Positions 35,400 to 47,306 are shown, counted from the stretch's first letter. The stretch: DNA of 64,000 nt from Closterium sp. Naga37s-1 (GCA_947471745.1 CANJKZ010001148.1:69501-133500), one strand, 5' to 3'. Made by a program: numbers and translations. Notes: a model not told the origin generated them from the letters alone.

Positions 35400-36547
35400 A
35401 TGCCGGTCGGCAAGCCTCTCGCGCAGGTTGCGATGAGCGAGGCCAAGCGAATGTGGCCGTTCGTTTTCGGGTTCGCAACGACGGGTTACCTTGTCGCGAA
35501 GCTGACCGCGTCGCTCAACCGTAAGTCTGCGCGTCGTTAACGCCTAAGCCTGCCATCGCCGTTGCGGATATCCCTTCCATCTCTCTGGCTACCTGTTTTC
35601 GTCGGTCGCCGATATGTTCAACCCCCCTTTCTTTTACTCTAAGCACCATCCGATCCGTCGTCCCTAGCAAACCCTAACGCTGCGGAGAATAAGCTTTACA
35701 GCAGACCCTTGTCATGTCGTACCCTGAACACGCTTTATGCATCTCATCATCTCGTACCATGCCACTATCCCGTGCCATGTCTCCATTCCGTTCCATGTCA
35801 CCATTCCGTGCCACGTCACCATTCCGTGCCACGTCACCATCCCGTGCCATGTCACCATTTCGTGCCATGTCGTCATCCCATGCCATGTCATCATTCCATG
35901 CCATCGCCTGCCAGAACTCTTCTCCTGGCCATCACTCTATTCCGTCCTCCTCCTCCCCGTCCCTGTCCTTTTTCAAACCACACTCTTCTCCTACCCATCA
36001 ACCGATCTTTCCTCCTCTTCTTCCCGGCCCTTTCTCTGCCGATCGTTCAATAGCTCCCTTACACACCCTGTTCTCCTGTACACATCCATGGCCGTGCTGT
36101 TGTGCAGAGAGGCAGATGAAGGCTGTGCATCAGTTCCCTATACGCGGACGTCTTTGCATTCCCTCATCACACACTTTCCCTCTCGTGCTCTTTTTTCTCT
36201 GTCCCATGTTCCCTTCACATTCACAGCTGCGGATGCCCAGAAGTCTCCTTTTATCAATGTGCACGCACACAGGCAAGTAATAGTATATTTGAGGAGAAGG
36301 GGGGATGGGGGAGAGTGGTGTGGGGACGGGAAGAGAGGAAGGGGGGGGAAGGGGGAAGGGGAGGGAGCGGATGGGGGGAAGGGGAAAAAGGGAGGGAGGG
36401 GAGGGGAGGGAGCAGAGGTGGGGGAAGGAGTGAGGGAGAGGGGGAGAGGAGGGAGAGAAGCTAGTTTTTCCTGACTGGACTTTATGCGGGACCTTCATTT
36501 CTGATACGTTTCATCTCATGCTCTCATTTCTTTGCTTTTGCAGATGA
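35400..36547 (+). CDS. MtATP6: Mitochondrial ATP synthase 6 kDa subunit (plant type)
   Basis: Small membrane subunit of the plant mitochondrial F1Fo ATP synthase. The spliced product is 56 residues, close to the roughly 55 known for plant homologues. Residues 14-38 carry the hallmark EAKRMWPFVFGFATTGYLV followed by a single membrane helix, then a short polar tail (DAQKSPF...HAHR). Exons: 35400-35520, 36227-36272 and 36544-36547. The second intron uses a GC donor (ACAG|GCAAGT). The third coding exon is only the last base of the Arg codon plus TGA. An alternative without that last splice would run into G-rich intron sequence. Presence of this plant-specific subunit supports a green-lineage genome. 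Confidence 0.65.
35757..35907 (+). repeat. 18-bp minisatellite in intron 1 of the ATP synthase gene
   Basis: About eight imperfect copies of CCGTGCCATGTCACCATT. Confidence 0.9.
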
Positions 36548-37078
36548 ATGTTAAGTTTACTGATGTGATGGCGACACCCAAGTTTCCGGCAGTGCTGCTT
36601 GTGGGAAAGTTGGCCATGGGTGCGTGACCAGTGACCACATGGTTTGTCTTGTCATCATGATACGGTATGATGAATACGTTGTATCAAAGTACGGTACCGG
36701 GCGGCACTGCCACATCCTTGCTGGGTGTTGTGCGGCGTAATGTTGTTGCGCTTGTGTGACAATGATTCTTATGGTGTGCTAGCACCGCCACCCGAGCACG
36801 CATCTGTACTGAACTTTCATTCCGAAGGTTTTGCCATCTGCTCTTCCAGTTTTCCGCACGACACTATCCAATCAGACAAGCACTTGTATGGGGCAAAAAA
36901 AGGACAGCAGGAACGGGGAAATCTACCATGGATCATAAGGTGCCACGGTAAAGGCATTAGCTCAAAGTATCGTCTAGCTAAAACCCGTCTTGAAGTGTAG
37001 GGTGGGTGCCACTACCTAGGCTATCGTCCACACATTCACTGCATCTCCTCTTCGCTGCGCTCCTTGCTCCGCGCAGCA
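36548..37078. other. Intergenic, no gene seen
   Basis: 3' flank of the ATP synthase gene. No recognisable coding or repeat structure. Confidence 0.4.
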
Positions 37079-37225
37079 CCCTCATCCACAAGAGCCCCAC
37101 AGGAGCCCCACAGGAGCCTCGCCTCACAGGAGCCTCACAGGAGCCTCACAGGAGCCCCACAGGAGCCTCACAGGAGCCCCACAGGAGCCTCACAGGAGCC
37201 CCACAGGAGCCTCACAGGAGCCCCA
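37079..37225. repeat. 22-bp (11+11) minisatellite, Copia-1 target site
   Basis: Alternating AGGAGCCTCAC and AGGAGCCCCAC units. The array is cut by Copia-1 and resumes for a short stretch at 46608, directly after the target duplication CCCCA. Confidence 0.9.
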
Positions 37226-37594
37226 TGTTACGAATAGTAATTGTTGAAACATCACTGTGCACTCCTCACCGCAGCAATCGAAGCACGCACTACCGAGAAT
37301 GAAGACGAAAGGACAGAAGTGACTCGAAGGGTCGTACGGTTACGAAGGCATCTGGACCGTTGGGTAGACAGCATCAGGCAGCAGCAATGGCGAGGATTCT
37401 GCCCAGGCAGTTTGTAACCGTCTGGAGTCGCACGGTTGAGTTTCGCTGCAATAAGGGAATGTACCCCTTAGAGTCCATGGCTAGACTAGGTCGATTCGTA
37501 TTCCCTTGTACTCTTATTTATATCCTTGTACTTGCATGTTTTAATCATCACAAGCATTTTATATTCACTCTGCTATTGAGGTCAGGGCCCACAA

Positions 37595-39147
37595 TGTCAG
37601 AGTTACTAGCTAGAACTTAGTAGCCATAGCTAGGGTTTAGGGTACACGAAAGAGAAATGGAAGAAGAGGGTTTGAACTAGAAAGGAGAGGGATACAAATA
37701 GCAAGCCCAGAAGGGTTATACTCACTATTGAGTACCCCACTACAGACTAGACAAGCATAATATTCTGACACACCCCCATAGTCAAAGTGGGGTATAATCA
37801 GCACAGCAAGCAGTCATAGAGCAGGTTCACAAGTACAAGCAAAGCTAGAGGCATTCACAAAGGGCAAGTGAGGAGGAGGAGGCTGGACTGTGAGAGGAGA
37901 GGAGATAGGAGGCGACGGCTGAAGCTGCAGACACACAGGCAACAGGAACGGCGCGCACGGTGGCTTCCGGAGCAAGGGCCCCGGACTGCAGGAGTAACTG
38001 GCTCTGCGGCTAACTCTGAGCGGCAAGAGCAACGGACCCACGGGCGACAGGCGTAGCAGGCTCTCTGGGCTACCAGCGGCAGAGCCCCGGACTACAGGTG
38101 ATGCGGACGACAAGACGGCAGCCTCCGCTCAACCTCCCCCAACTGTCCCACCCCCCTTTCACACACCCCTTGCTGCACCCCTAGCTCCACTCCCACGTCA
38201 CCCCCTTAGCACCACTCCTTCGGCTCCCACACGCCCACCCCCCTTAGCGACAGCTGCAGCAGTGGGAGACGGAGGAGGAGGAGGAGCAGGGGACGGCTCA
38301 CACACCCGCCACCCCCATATCCGCCACCCCCATACCCTCCAACGCAGGGCAGAAACACGGGCAGCAGGTGGGGCGGCGTGTGAGCGGAAGCGGGGCGGCG
38401 CGCGGGCCCCCAGGGCGCCTCGACGAGCGACGGGAGGGGGCGACGCGCGGGCCCCCAGGGCGCCGCGACGGGCGACGGGAGGGGCGACGCGCGGCCCCCC
38501 AGGGCGCCGCGACGGGCGACGGGAGGGGCGACGCGCGGCCCCCCAGAGCGCCGCGACGGGCGACGGGAGGGGGGGGGGGGGGGGGGGACGCGCTGGCCCC
38601 CAGGGCGCCGCGACGGGCGACGGGAAGGGCGACGCGCGGCCCCCCAGGGCGCCGCGACGGTCGACGGAGGCAGCGCGCGGGTCGACGGGGAGGGACGCGC
38701 GGGTCCCTGGGGGCGGCGCGACGGTCGACAGGGGGGACGCGCGGGTCCCGGGGGTGACGCGTGAGGCAGCAAACCGCCGCGCGCCTCGGGGCGCACGGAG
38801 GGCAGAAAACCGCCGCGCGCCCCGAGCGCGCGGCGGGCAGAAAACCGCCATGCGCCCCAAGCGCGTGGCGGGAAGAAAAAATGTCGCGCGCCACGGGGCG
38901 CGCGACAGACAGGACAGCAGCAGCGGAAGCATGTGGGCCCATAGGCCAGGAGCGCAAAGGCTCTAATACCATGTCAGAATTACTAGCTAGAACTTAGTAG
39001 CCATAGCTAGGGTTTAGGGTACACGAAAGAGAAATGGAAGAAGAGGGTTTGAACTAGAAAGGAGAGGGATACAAATAGCAAGCCCAAAAGGGTTATACTC
39101 ACTATTAAGTACCCCACTACAGACTAGACAAGCATAATATTCTGACA
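37595..39147 (-). mobile_element. Non-autonomous LTR element S1 inside the Copia-1 5' LTR
   Basis: 1,553 bp, bounded by 176-bp LTRs (37595-37770 and 38972-39147) that start TGTCAG and end CTGACA. Target duplication CACAA lies on both sides (37590-37594, 39148-39152). The orientation is minus: the primer-binding site TGGTATTAGAGCC lies at 38971-38959 and a polypurine tract (TATGGGGGTG) lies next to 37770. The interior has GC-rich hairpins (about 38770-38910) and a 46-bp GC-rich tandem array (about 38390-38760), but no Gag or Pol. Long Arg/Pro/Ala frames on both strands come from the array. Confidence 0.92.
38390..38760. repeat. About 46-bp GC-rich tandem array in S1
   Basis: Repeats built on GGGCCCCCAGGGCGCC then GCGACGGGCGACGGGAGG. 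They match, in reverse complement, the array in sister element S2 (48725-49110). A 16-20 base poly-G run near 38570 interrupts it. Confidence 0.85.
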
Positions 39148-39219
39148 CACAACCACTACTCAGTTGTGTGCGAACCTTCCTGAGGTGATCCTAGGAACGA
39201 TCAACTTCTGATCGCAACA

Positions 39220-39232
39220 TGGTATGAGAGCG
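39220..39232 (+). promoter_or_regulatory. Copia-1 primer-binding site
   Basis: TGGTATGAGAGCG directly after the 5' LTR resembles the usual Copia site TGGTATCAGAGC that pairs with the initiator Met tRNA 3' end. Confidence 0.75.
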
Positions 39233-39312
39233 ACTCAGGAATCCTTCGCACCGCCACCACCGAAATCTTCGGCGAACGGAAAGTGGCGTCCGGCACACAC
39301 TCACGCGTGAGA

Positions 39313-41190
39313 ATGGCCGGAGGATCTGGTGGTCAGGCGAATCTGACGGCTGAAGCGCAGACCAACCCGGCTGCGATAAGCGAGGAAACGACGACGATTG
39401 GGACCGCCGCCCTCGCACAGATGCTTCAGCGACTCACCAGCCTGGAGCAACAACTCCAGACATTGCAGAACGGCGACGCGGAAACTTCTTCCCAACCCTC
39501 TCAACCGGCCTCGAACGGCCACAATACCGCCCCGCATACCTTCTCCCTTGACACTAATGGCTCAACTCCCAAAACTCCCCGTCCCAGCGAAGAAGCAATT
39601 CTCTCTGCGCAATCAAGGTTTCTGAGTATATCAAAAATAAAGACAAGTGTGTGTTTTGACGGCAGAGACTTCTATACGTGGAGCTTCGAACTGGAACTGC
39701 TGCTGCAAAACGCGCAGATTTTCCACTATTTCGACGGGAGCTACTCGGGACCCGCCGAAGACACCGACGACGCCAAGGCAAGATACTACAACGAGTCCCT
39801 GATGGCGTACGGAGTTCTTCTGCGAAATATGTCGCCGGCGGAGCAGTTGAGCATTCGCTCATACAAAACATCACATGCTCCAGCCCTCGACGCTTGGCGC
39901 CACCTGAACGGCGTCTACCAACCGAAGGATTCGGTTTCGTCGAGCCGCCTACTCCAGCAGCTACTGGAAACAAGAATGGCACCAGGGGAGAAGGTCAACA
40001 GTTACATCAATCGCTGTCGGAGCCTACGCGATCAAATCGCGAAATTGGGAAGCACGATCTCTGAGGAGATCTTTGTGAACATCGTGCTTCAAGGGCTCGG
40101 CCCAGAGTGGCGGCCCTGCAAGGCGCTTCTTCGACAGCAGGGGGTCATCCCGGAGGCTGCCCTATGCGCCGCCCTCCTCGGCGAACAACGGGATATGGAC
40201 CAGCAGCGACCAGCGCCGCGACGAGACAGGGAACGCCTCGCCTTCTACGCCGACAACACGGAGGAGCGACGGCCGCGGCGCCTATACTGCAAGATTTGCA
40301 GAAATTTCGGGCACCTGGCAGATCGATGCAAATATCGATCTCGCCCTCGTCAGACCAATCCGAGCAACTGGTCCGGCCGACAAGACGCACGGAATGACAC
40401 GCATCCTGCCCAGGGGCATCAACCCCCACCGCGCCACCTGAATCCAACGATTCAGCATCAGCAGCAGCAGCCAACAACTGCGCCAGTCCGCAACGTCATG
40501 GGCAACATGACAATGACGAGTGGATCCCGTCGTCCCCGTGCACGCTCACCATCACCTGAGCCAGCACGCCACCCAATCGGAGCATTTTCGAACAACAATC
40601 CGTTCAGCACGCGCCACGATTTCACCGACGACGACGACCAGGACTGGAATGTGTCAGTCCCGCTGCTCGAGAGCCCCCCACACGTACCTGATACGAGGGC
40701 GGCACCGATCGATTGGATCGCGCGCGAACAATTTCTAAAGGTTGGCACACCACATATCGTTACTCCGCAACTGGCGCTGCTCGCACGTAACGAGAACAGG
40801 CGCTACAACACGTGGCACCGGGATAGCTGCTGTGGGCAGCATATGGTGGGTTCCGAGCGTTACATATCCAACGCCGTCCCCACCCCCGCCGTCACCTACG
40901 TCACCGTGGCGAACAACACGCGCCTGCGCGCAAGCGCGCAAGGCATCGTTGTGATCAAGGCCCGCGGGAGCAGGACGCACATCACGCTGAACGACGTGCT
41001 GATCGTGCAGAATCTACGCTTCAATCTCCTCTCGCGCGCAAGGCATCGTTGTGCTCAAGACCCGCGGGAGCAGGACGCACATCATGCTGAACGACGTGCT
41101 GATCGTGCAGAATCTACGCTTCAATCTCCTCTCGGCGGCGCAACTCATGGATTGCGGGGTCGACCTCAGCACCGACCCCGAGACACGTGA
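39313..41190 (+). pseudogene. Copia-1 Gag plus degenerate protease start
   Basis: The first ATG of the frame is 39313. Gag (UBN2-like region about 100-300) with the pattern YNESLMAYGVLLRNM and a CCHC zinc knuckle CKICRNFGHLADRC near 40288. Further on, where copia proteases have D-S-G-A-S-x-H-M, this copy reads DSCCGQHM, so the active-site Gly is missing. A 100-bp tandem duplication (about 40941-41040 repeated from 41041) shifts the frame and ends this ORF at 41190. Confidence 0.85.
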
Positions 41191-42358
41191 CATCTTACTT
41201 CACTTCACGATGCCGGACAAGACGCGCAAGCAGATCGGGCGAGCGCACTCCGAAAACGGAGTTTACATCCTCGACTTCAGTTTTCCCGACTGCAGCGGTG
41301 ACTCGCAGGAGCTCATCTATCTCGTCCCCCTGCGCTTCGAACACATTCACCACCGTGACTGGAAGCACCCTGACGAAATACCGTGGGTGCCTCATCACGC
41401 TCACCCGCGCGAAACGGCGCTGCATGACCCCGACCCCGACGGCATCTGCAGAGATTGCCATACGCCCACAGCCTCGACGAGTGCGACTGCCGGACGGGGC
41501 CTTGCCGCCATCGCCGAAGCAGAGCGGGAAGCACCGCCTGAAGAGGGAATGTCAAACCCGGAACTCGCAATCACAACACACGGCATCTTCGGAACGAAAG
41601 AACATCCCCTCCCAGGACCTGCATCACAACATCTTCAAGGCATGCTGCGTGGCGTCGGCGTCGGCACCTTCGATGCGCACGGAGACCCACGGCCCTACAC
41701 AAAGGAGAAATTTCTGGAGATCTACGCTCACCAGCGCGACTCTACGAAGAAGCTTACCGTGGCGCAAGAGGAAGAACTGGCACGTCGCGAAGCGGAAGAA
41801 CTTCGCCAACGGAGCCTTGCGGAGTTGCGCAGCACATTCGCCTGGAGCGGATGGGGCGAAGAAGAGAGCGCCTCCAATGAAGGGGGGTGGGGAAGCGCTG
41901 GCGGATGGGGCACGAGCGACACCGGCGGTGATACCGGCGGATGGGGAGCCGCAACTGGCGGCGACACCGGCAGATGGGGAGCCGCAACTGGCGGCGACAC
42001 CGGCAGATGGGGAGCCGCAACTGGTGGCACCACTGGTGGATGGGGAGCAATCACCGGCGGCAACATCGGCGGATGGGGCACCGCAACTGGCGGTGAGACA
42101 AGCGGCTGGGGAGCTTCCCGCGAGGACCAAAGGGGGGAAGAAGAAGAAATTGAGGCCGAACCTCCTGTTGTTCCTCTCGGTCGTCCTCCGCGCCGCCCTG
42201 CACCCGCACTGCCCCCACCTGACATCCTGCCAGGGAGTGACCCTTGGGACACCATCGACTGGGGGAATGAGCCATCTACTCCGCGTCGCACCGTCTACGG
42301 GCCTGCCCCCGAGCCGCGCGAAACCAACTTTCTTTCCGGGAACTATCCCTGGAACTAA
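41051..42358 (+). pseudogene. Copia-1 protease end and WG-repeat linker
   Basis: The frame after the 100-bp duplication continues the protease (LIVQNLRFNLLSAAQLMDCG). It then carries a long acidic linker (PYTKEKFLEIYAHQRDSTKK, EEELARREAEELRQRSLAEL) and a Gly/Thr/Ala/Asp-rich stretch with nine Trp-Gly dipeptides at about 10-residue spacing (41850-42115, 30-bp DNA repeats). It ends at TAA 42358. The next domain is in another frame. Confidence 0.8.
41900..42115 (+). repeat. 30-bp repeats encoding Trp-Gly motifs
   Basis: Tandem units of GGCGGCGACACCGGCAGATG type code GGDTGRWGAAT-like decapeptides. Confidence 0.85.
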
Positions 42359-42384
42359 TATTCCCCTCTCCACCATCCTTGACA

Positions 42385-43330
42385 TGGAATTTCTTGCGCT
42401 AATACTGACGACGGCGAACGAAGAAGAAGAAGCTGAAGAAGCAGCGGCGACACCCGCTCAAGCGCCTAACGAGGACCCCGCAGAAGCACACGCGCGCTAC
42501 ATGCGCACCTCTGGATTCCGCGCCGACGATGCCATCTGGCACCAGCGCCTAGGTCACCCCTCGCGCGTAACACTGAAGAACTGCATCGAGGCTGACGTGT
42601 TTGCGCCTGGCGCACTCCTGCGCCCTGATGGCACCGAAGTAAGGGGCGCAACACATCCTCGCAACTGCACCGTCTGCCCCGAGGCCGCGCTGAGCCACCA
42701 GCCGTTCCCCCTGCTAGAGCCCGGAACTAACCGCTACACCAAACTGGAGAAGGTGTACAGCGACTTCCTCAACGTGGGACATTGCGGCATCAACGACGAA
42801 CTATACACGCTCACCTTCGTCGACGCCGGAACACGCTACGTATGGGTCGTAAACGTGGAAGCACGCAGCAGAGCATACGAAGTGTTCCGCCTGTGGCTGG
42901 CACACGCGCAGCGGCAATCTGGGGAGAAGCTGAAGATCTGGCAATCCGACGGCGCAGTGGAGTTCAGGAGCAAGGAGCCGCGGGATTACCTCACGGAGAA
43001 GGGAATCGAGCACCATATTTCCCTCCCCTACGCGCACCAGCAGCAGGGCGTAGCTGAGCGCACGAATCGCACCCTCATGACGAAGGTGCGGGCTCTGATG
43101 AAGCAGTCGAAGCTTCCGCCGACCTACTGGACCTACGCAATGCACCACGCCGTGCGGGTGCACAACCTGCTGTCAACCACCACTATTACCGGCAACTCAT
43201 CACCGCATGTGAAGTGGACAGGGACCAAGGGCGACACATCTATGCTCTGCGTGTGGGGATGCATGGTGCAGTACCGATTGCCGACATCGACTATCGGGAA
43301 GTTTGCAAGCCGCGCGCTGGGGAATTCACC
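42385..43330 (+). pseudogene. Copia-1 integrase
   Basis: GAG-pre-integrase motif WHQRLGHPSR with zinc-binding CTVCPEA, then the integrase core: D in YSDFLNVG, D in WQSDGAVEF, and E in HHISLPYAHQQQGVAERTNR. A frameshift near 43310 (in the KFASRA..WGIHLG motif) separates it from the pol 3' half. Confidence 0.85.
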
Positions 43331-45381
43331 TCGGCATCAGCCACGAGCACAAAGCATGGCTCATTCTGGACCTCTTGAGCCAGAAAATCAAGAACGCGCG
43401 CGACGTCATCTTCTACGAGCGGCTCTTCCTTCGGCAATTCCGCGAAGACGAGCAGGCGAACACGAACCGCTTCTATGCCAACGACGGTCACAGCTACGCC
43501 TCACCTGAGGACGAAGCCGCAGCAGCAATTCTGGAGCAGGACCCCAGAGGCGAGTTCACAAGAAGCGATCGCGACAACGACGACGACGACGAATCTCCTG
43601 GAGGAGGAGCAGGAGCAGCAGGCGGAAGCGGAAGCGGAAGCGGAAGCGGAAGCGGCGGAGGCGCAGCACCGCCAGCACCACCTGAACCAGAAAGCGACGA
43701 TGACGATGTGCAGGAAGTCATCCCACAGCACCGCCACGACAGCACAGTTTCGGGACTCCAACTTCTCGGGCTCCACACTGCCACCTCAACGGCGCCACGT
43801 GTCATCGAGCCGAAGAATCCGCGCCAAGCACTCACGTGACCACACAGCAAGGAGTGGCGCGAAGCGATGGATGCGGAAATTAAGGCACTCGAGTCCCGCG
43901 ACACCTGGGTGCTCGTCGATCGAGCGGCAATTAAGGGGAGGAGGATTCTCTCTGGGAAATGGGTCTTCCGCGTGAAGACCGCAGCCGACGGCACGATCGA
44001 GCGATTCAAGGCGCGCTGGGTAGTGCGCGGTTACGATCAGAGGCACGGTATTGACTTCGACCAGACATTTCCACCGGTCAGCCGTCATACCTCCGTCAGA
44101 ATTCTCCTCGCCATCGCTGCCGCACGACACCTCCCGCTCCGACAAATCGATGTGAAGAACGCGTTCATGTACGCGTTAGTAGATGCAGTGATCTACGTGG
44201 AGCAGCCACACACATACGGCGAAGGGGATTCACGTGTCTGCCAGCTGCGAAAATCCCTTTATGGGATCAAACAGGCGCCGAGGCTCTGGAAGCAGTACCT
44301 ACACAACATACTACTTGAAATTGGGTTCAAGCAGTTGCCTCACGATCCAGGGATGCATCGCTGCGATTTCCGCGGCGAATACATCCTACTCACGGTCTAC
44401 GTCGACGACCTCCTCTACACAGGGTCAAGCAACGAGTTGCTTGAGCAGTTCGAGAAAAACCTCGCAGGGCGCGTCGACATCACCTGCAACCATGACGTGA
44501 AGCAGTTTCTCGGGCTCAACATCACCTACTCACCGGAAGCCATTCATCTCTCAGCAGCCAAGTACGCAGAGGAACTTAGCAAGCGCTTCACCATTGCGCC
44601 CGCACCACTCTCCACCCCTTACCACTCTCCAGGACCCAACCACAAGCCTGACAACAAAGCCCAGTCCCCTCCTGGGCTTCACACCTACCAGCAGCAGCTG
44701 GGGTGCCTACTCTTTGCATCTGTTACATGCAGGCCCGATCTCTCCTACATCGCGAGCCAGTTGGCTCAGTACTCTCGCAAACCAACGGCTGAGAATATAC
44801 TAGATCTCCAGCGGGCACTTCATTTCTTCATCTCCACGCCCAATGTTGGGCTCTGCTACTCCACCATCCCAACCTCGTCCTTCAACCTCATCGGCTACAT
44901 AGACGCTGATCACGCCGCTGACCCCGACAATCGACGGTCCAGGACAGGCTTCCTCTTCCGCCTCGAGCCCAGCGGTCCCATCTCCTGGAATTCACAGAAG
45001 CAGGAGCTGGTTGCCCTGTCATCAGCGGAAGCTGAATTCATCGCAGCAACAGCAACCGTTCGCGAAGGCCTCTATCTTCAGGAGCTGCTGCAGGAGGCGA
45101 AAATTCCAGCCTCGGCGAACTTTCGCCTGCACTGCGACAATCAGAGCGCGATCAGGATCGCGAACAAACCTGGATTCGTCAACCGCACCAAACACATCGC
45201 GCTGCGGTACTTCTTCGTCAAGGACGAAGTTGACAAGGGCAAGGTTGACCTAACCTACTGCCCGACGGGTGACATGGCAGCTGACTTCCTCACAAAGAAG
45301 CTGTCACGTCAGCAGTACCAACACTGCTCCGAACTCAGCGGAGTAGTCAAGCGAGTGAAGACTCGCTACGGCCAGGAGTGA
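43331..45381 (+). pseudogene. Copia-1 reverse transcriptase and RNase H
   Basis: Frame 43303-43839 carries the integrase tail and an acidic linker and ends at a single in-frame TGA (43837-43839). The same frame then gives a 504-codon pol segment: EWREAMDAEIKALE, GKWVFRVK, FKARWVVRGY, the DVKNAF box, YVDD catalytic motif at about 44398, then copia RNase H (YIDADHAAD, SSAEAEFIAA, CDNQSAIRIA). It ends at 45381, eight bases before the 3' LTR. Confidence 0.93.
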
Positions 45382-45388
45382 AGGGGGG

Positions 45389-46607
45389 TGTTATGAATAG
45401 TAATTGTTGAAACATCACTGTGCACTCCTCACCGCAGCAATCAAAGCACGCACTACCGAGAATGAAGACGAAAGGACAGAAGTGACGCGAATGGTCGCAA
45501 CTGTCAACGGGAGTAGTGTTTGGCCCCGTCCTCGCTTGGGCGGAGCCGACCGCGGGGGGCCGCGAAACTGCGGGAGGACCACGGGGGCCACGAAACCGTG
45601 GGCGGACCACGGGGGCCACGAAATCGTGGGCGGACCACGGGGGCCACGAAATCGTGGGCGGACCACGTGGGCCACGAAACCGTGGGCGGACCACGGGGGC
45701 CGCGAAACCGCGGGAGGACCGCGGGGACCGCGAAATACCCTGTCAACCAGGATACCCGGGCGATGTGCACGAAAGTCGCGAGGGTGTTTTCTGCGAGGAC
45801 GACCTCGGGAGTGGTATCTCGAGGTCGACGTGGCTGGTGGGCGCCGTCACGGGTGGAGTGTCTGCGCTGGACATGTGACGGGGAGTTGGGCGCCAACCAG
45901 CTGCACGCACCTGCGAAGCTGGTGCACCATTGTCAGGCGGGTGCAACGCTGTGCAGCCGAATTACTGCAGCGTTGGCACACCGCGGACTTGCAACGTTGG
46001 CAAGCCGCGACTCTACTCTGCTGGAGCGCGGTCGACCGTGCTGCGCTGGCAGTCGAGCAGCAGCCTTGCTAGGTCTGATGTAGTCTGTGTTGCCAATGTT
46101 GATGCAAACATTCTGAACTTTTGTTGTCATGTTTTCCTAGTGAAACTCTTGCCAATTTTCCCCGTGAACTAAGGAAGGACTAAGGACTTGGAAACGACTA
46201 AGGAAGGAACGAACGCAGAGATCACACGAGCATCCATGCCTAGCCCGTAGTCTAGCTCCCGTTGCAATAGTTATCTCCGCAGTAACTACGAAGGCATCTG
46301 GACCGTTGGGCAGACAGCATCAGGCAGCAGCAGTGGCGAGGATTCTGCCCAGGCAGTTTGTAACCGTCTGGAGTCGCACGGTTGAGTTTCGCTGCAATAA
46401 GGGAATGTACCCCTTAGAGTACATGGCTAGACTAGGTCGATTCGTATTCCCTTGTACTCTTATTTATATCCTTGTACTTGCATGTTTTAATCATCTCAAG
46501 CATTTTATATTCACTCTGCTATTGAGGTCAGGGCCCACCACCACTACTCAGTCGTGTGCGAACCTTCCTGAGGTGATCCTAGGAACGATCAACTTCTGAT
46601 TGCAACA
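45389..46607 (+). repeat. Copia-1 3' LTR
   Basis: 1,219 bp, preceded by a G-rich polypurine tract (about 45378-45388). It includes a 28-bp tandem array (about 45560-45720, GGCGGACCACGGGGGCCACG core) and about 789 bp that is absent from the 5' LTR. Confidence 0.9.
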
Positions 46608-46612
46608 CCCCA

Positions 46613-47306
46613 CAGGAGCCGTACAACTGCTGTAGCAGCCTGCGCAATGACGACCACAAAGTCTGGCCGACCAGCCACAGCCACATGTGGCGGTGCCCCC
46701 TCCCTCCTGCTTCTGCCTCCTGACAAGAGACCCTTTCCACTCTGACTTGGCTCCCAGAATCACTTGCCTCCTGGCCTCCGTATGAACCACTGCCCCCTCC
46801 CTTTCCCCATGCTGGGAAGCCAAGCCCCCTTTTATTATTATTACCAGTATTACCGTACTTATGAACGGCTTATTTCATTACAATCACCCCTGACCTGAGG
46901 TGACCCCAGATTTGTTTGCCCCTCAGGGGGCCCTCTCTCGAGCTCCTCCTACTGGAAAGAGGTTGTCGCGTAGTAGCCCGAGCCTCCTCCCCAGCCGCTT
47001 CCGGATTGGGTGGAACTCCTTGCCGAACCTTCTGGTACCCTTCCGGATTGGGTGGAACTCCTTCCCGAACCTTCTGGTACCGAACCTCCTGCTGCCGTAC
47101 CAGGGGAAGTGGATGGGATTATGAGAGGGCGGGTGAGAGGAGGTGAGCGCGAGGAGAGAGGAAGGGACGGAGGTTGATGTTACATGCAAACTGAGCAGCA
47201 CAACCTCAGTGGGGAAACAGGAGGCGTTTCTGGCATGGACGGTAGCGCTGTTGTTGGGGATTCCAAGGAGAGAACTCGGGGAGAGAGAGGGGGAGAGAGA
47301 GAGAGA

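Larger units (their letters stand above)
37226..39219 (+). repeat. Copia-1 5' LTR, split and internally deleted
   Basis: LTR parts are 37226-37594 and 39148-39219, flanking the nested element. Compared with the 3' LTR it lacks about 789 bp (corresponding to 45498-46286), with a short TACGGT filler at the junction near 37340. Confidence 0.85.
37226..46607 (+). mobile_element. Copia-1 LTR retrotransposon (nested, broken)
   Basis: LTR element on the plus strand with order Gag, protease, integrase, RT, RNase H, which defines Ty1/copia. The 5-bp target duplication CCCCA lies at 37221-37225 and 46608-46612. LTRs begin TGTTA and end AACA. The 5' LTR is split by a non-autonomous element (37595-39147). 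A primer-binding site lies at 39220 and a polypurine tract just before 45389. Frame breaks make it non-functional as it stands. LTR copies differ by only a few bases where alignable, suggesting a fairly young insertion. Confidence 0.93.

Noticed and set aside
35154..35540. Upstream Met as the start of the ATP synthase subunit
   Set aside because: It would add about 82 residues unlike any homologue. The ATG at 35400 gives the expected size of the family.
38198..38972. Arg/Pro-rich frames inside S1 (and 48530-49246 in S2) as genes
   Set aside because: Frames on both strands are open because of the GC-rich 46-bp repeats. No domain is seen, and coding remains possible but unsupported.
42050..42275. 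Other frames across the WG-repeat DNA (for example ADGEPQLAATP repeats)
   Set aside because: The WG frame continues protease and acidic linker sequence with sensible composition. The alternative frame is a repeat shadow.
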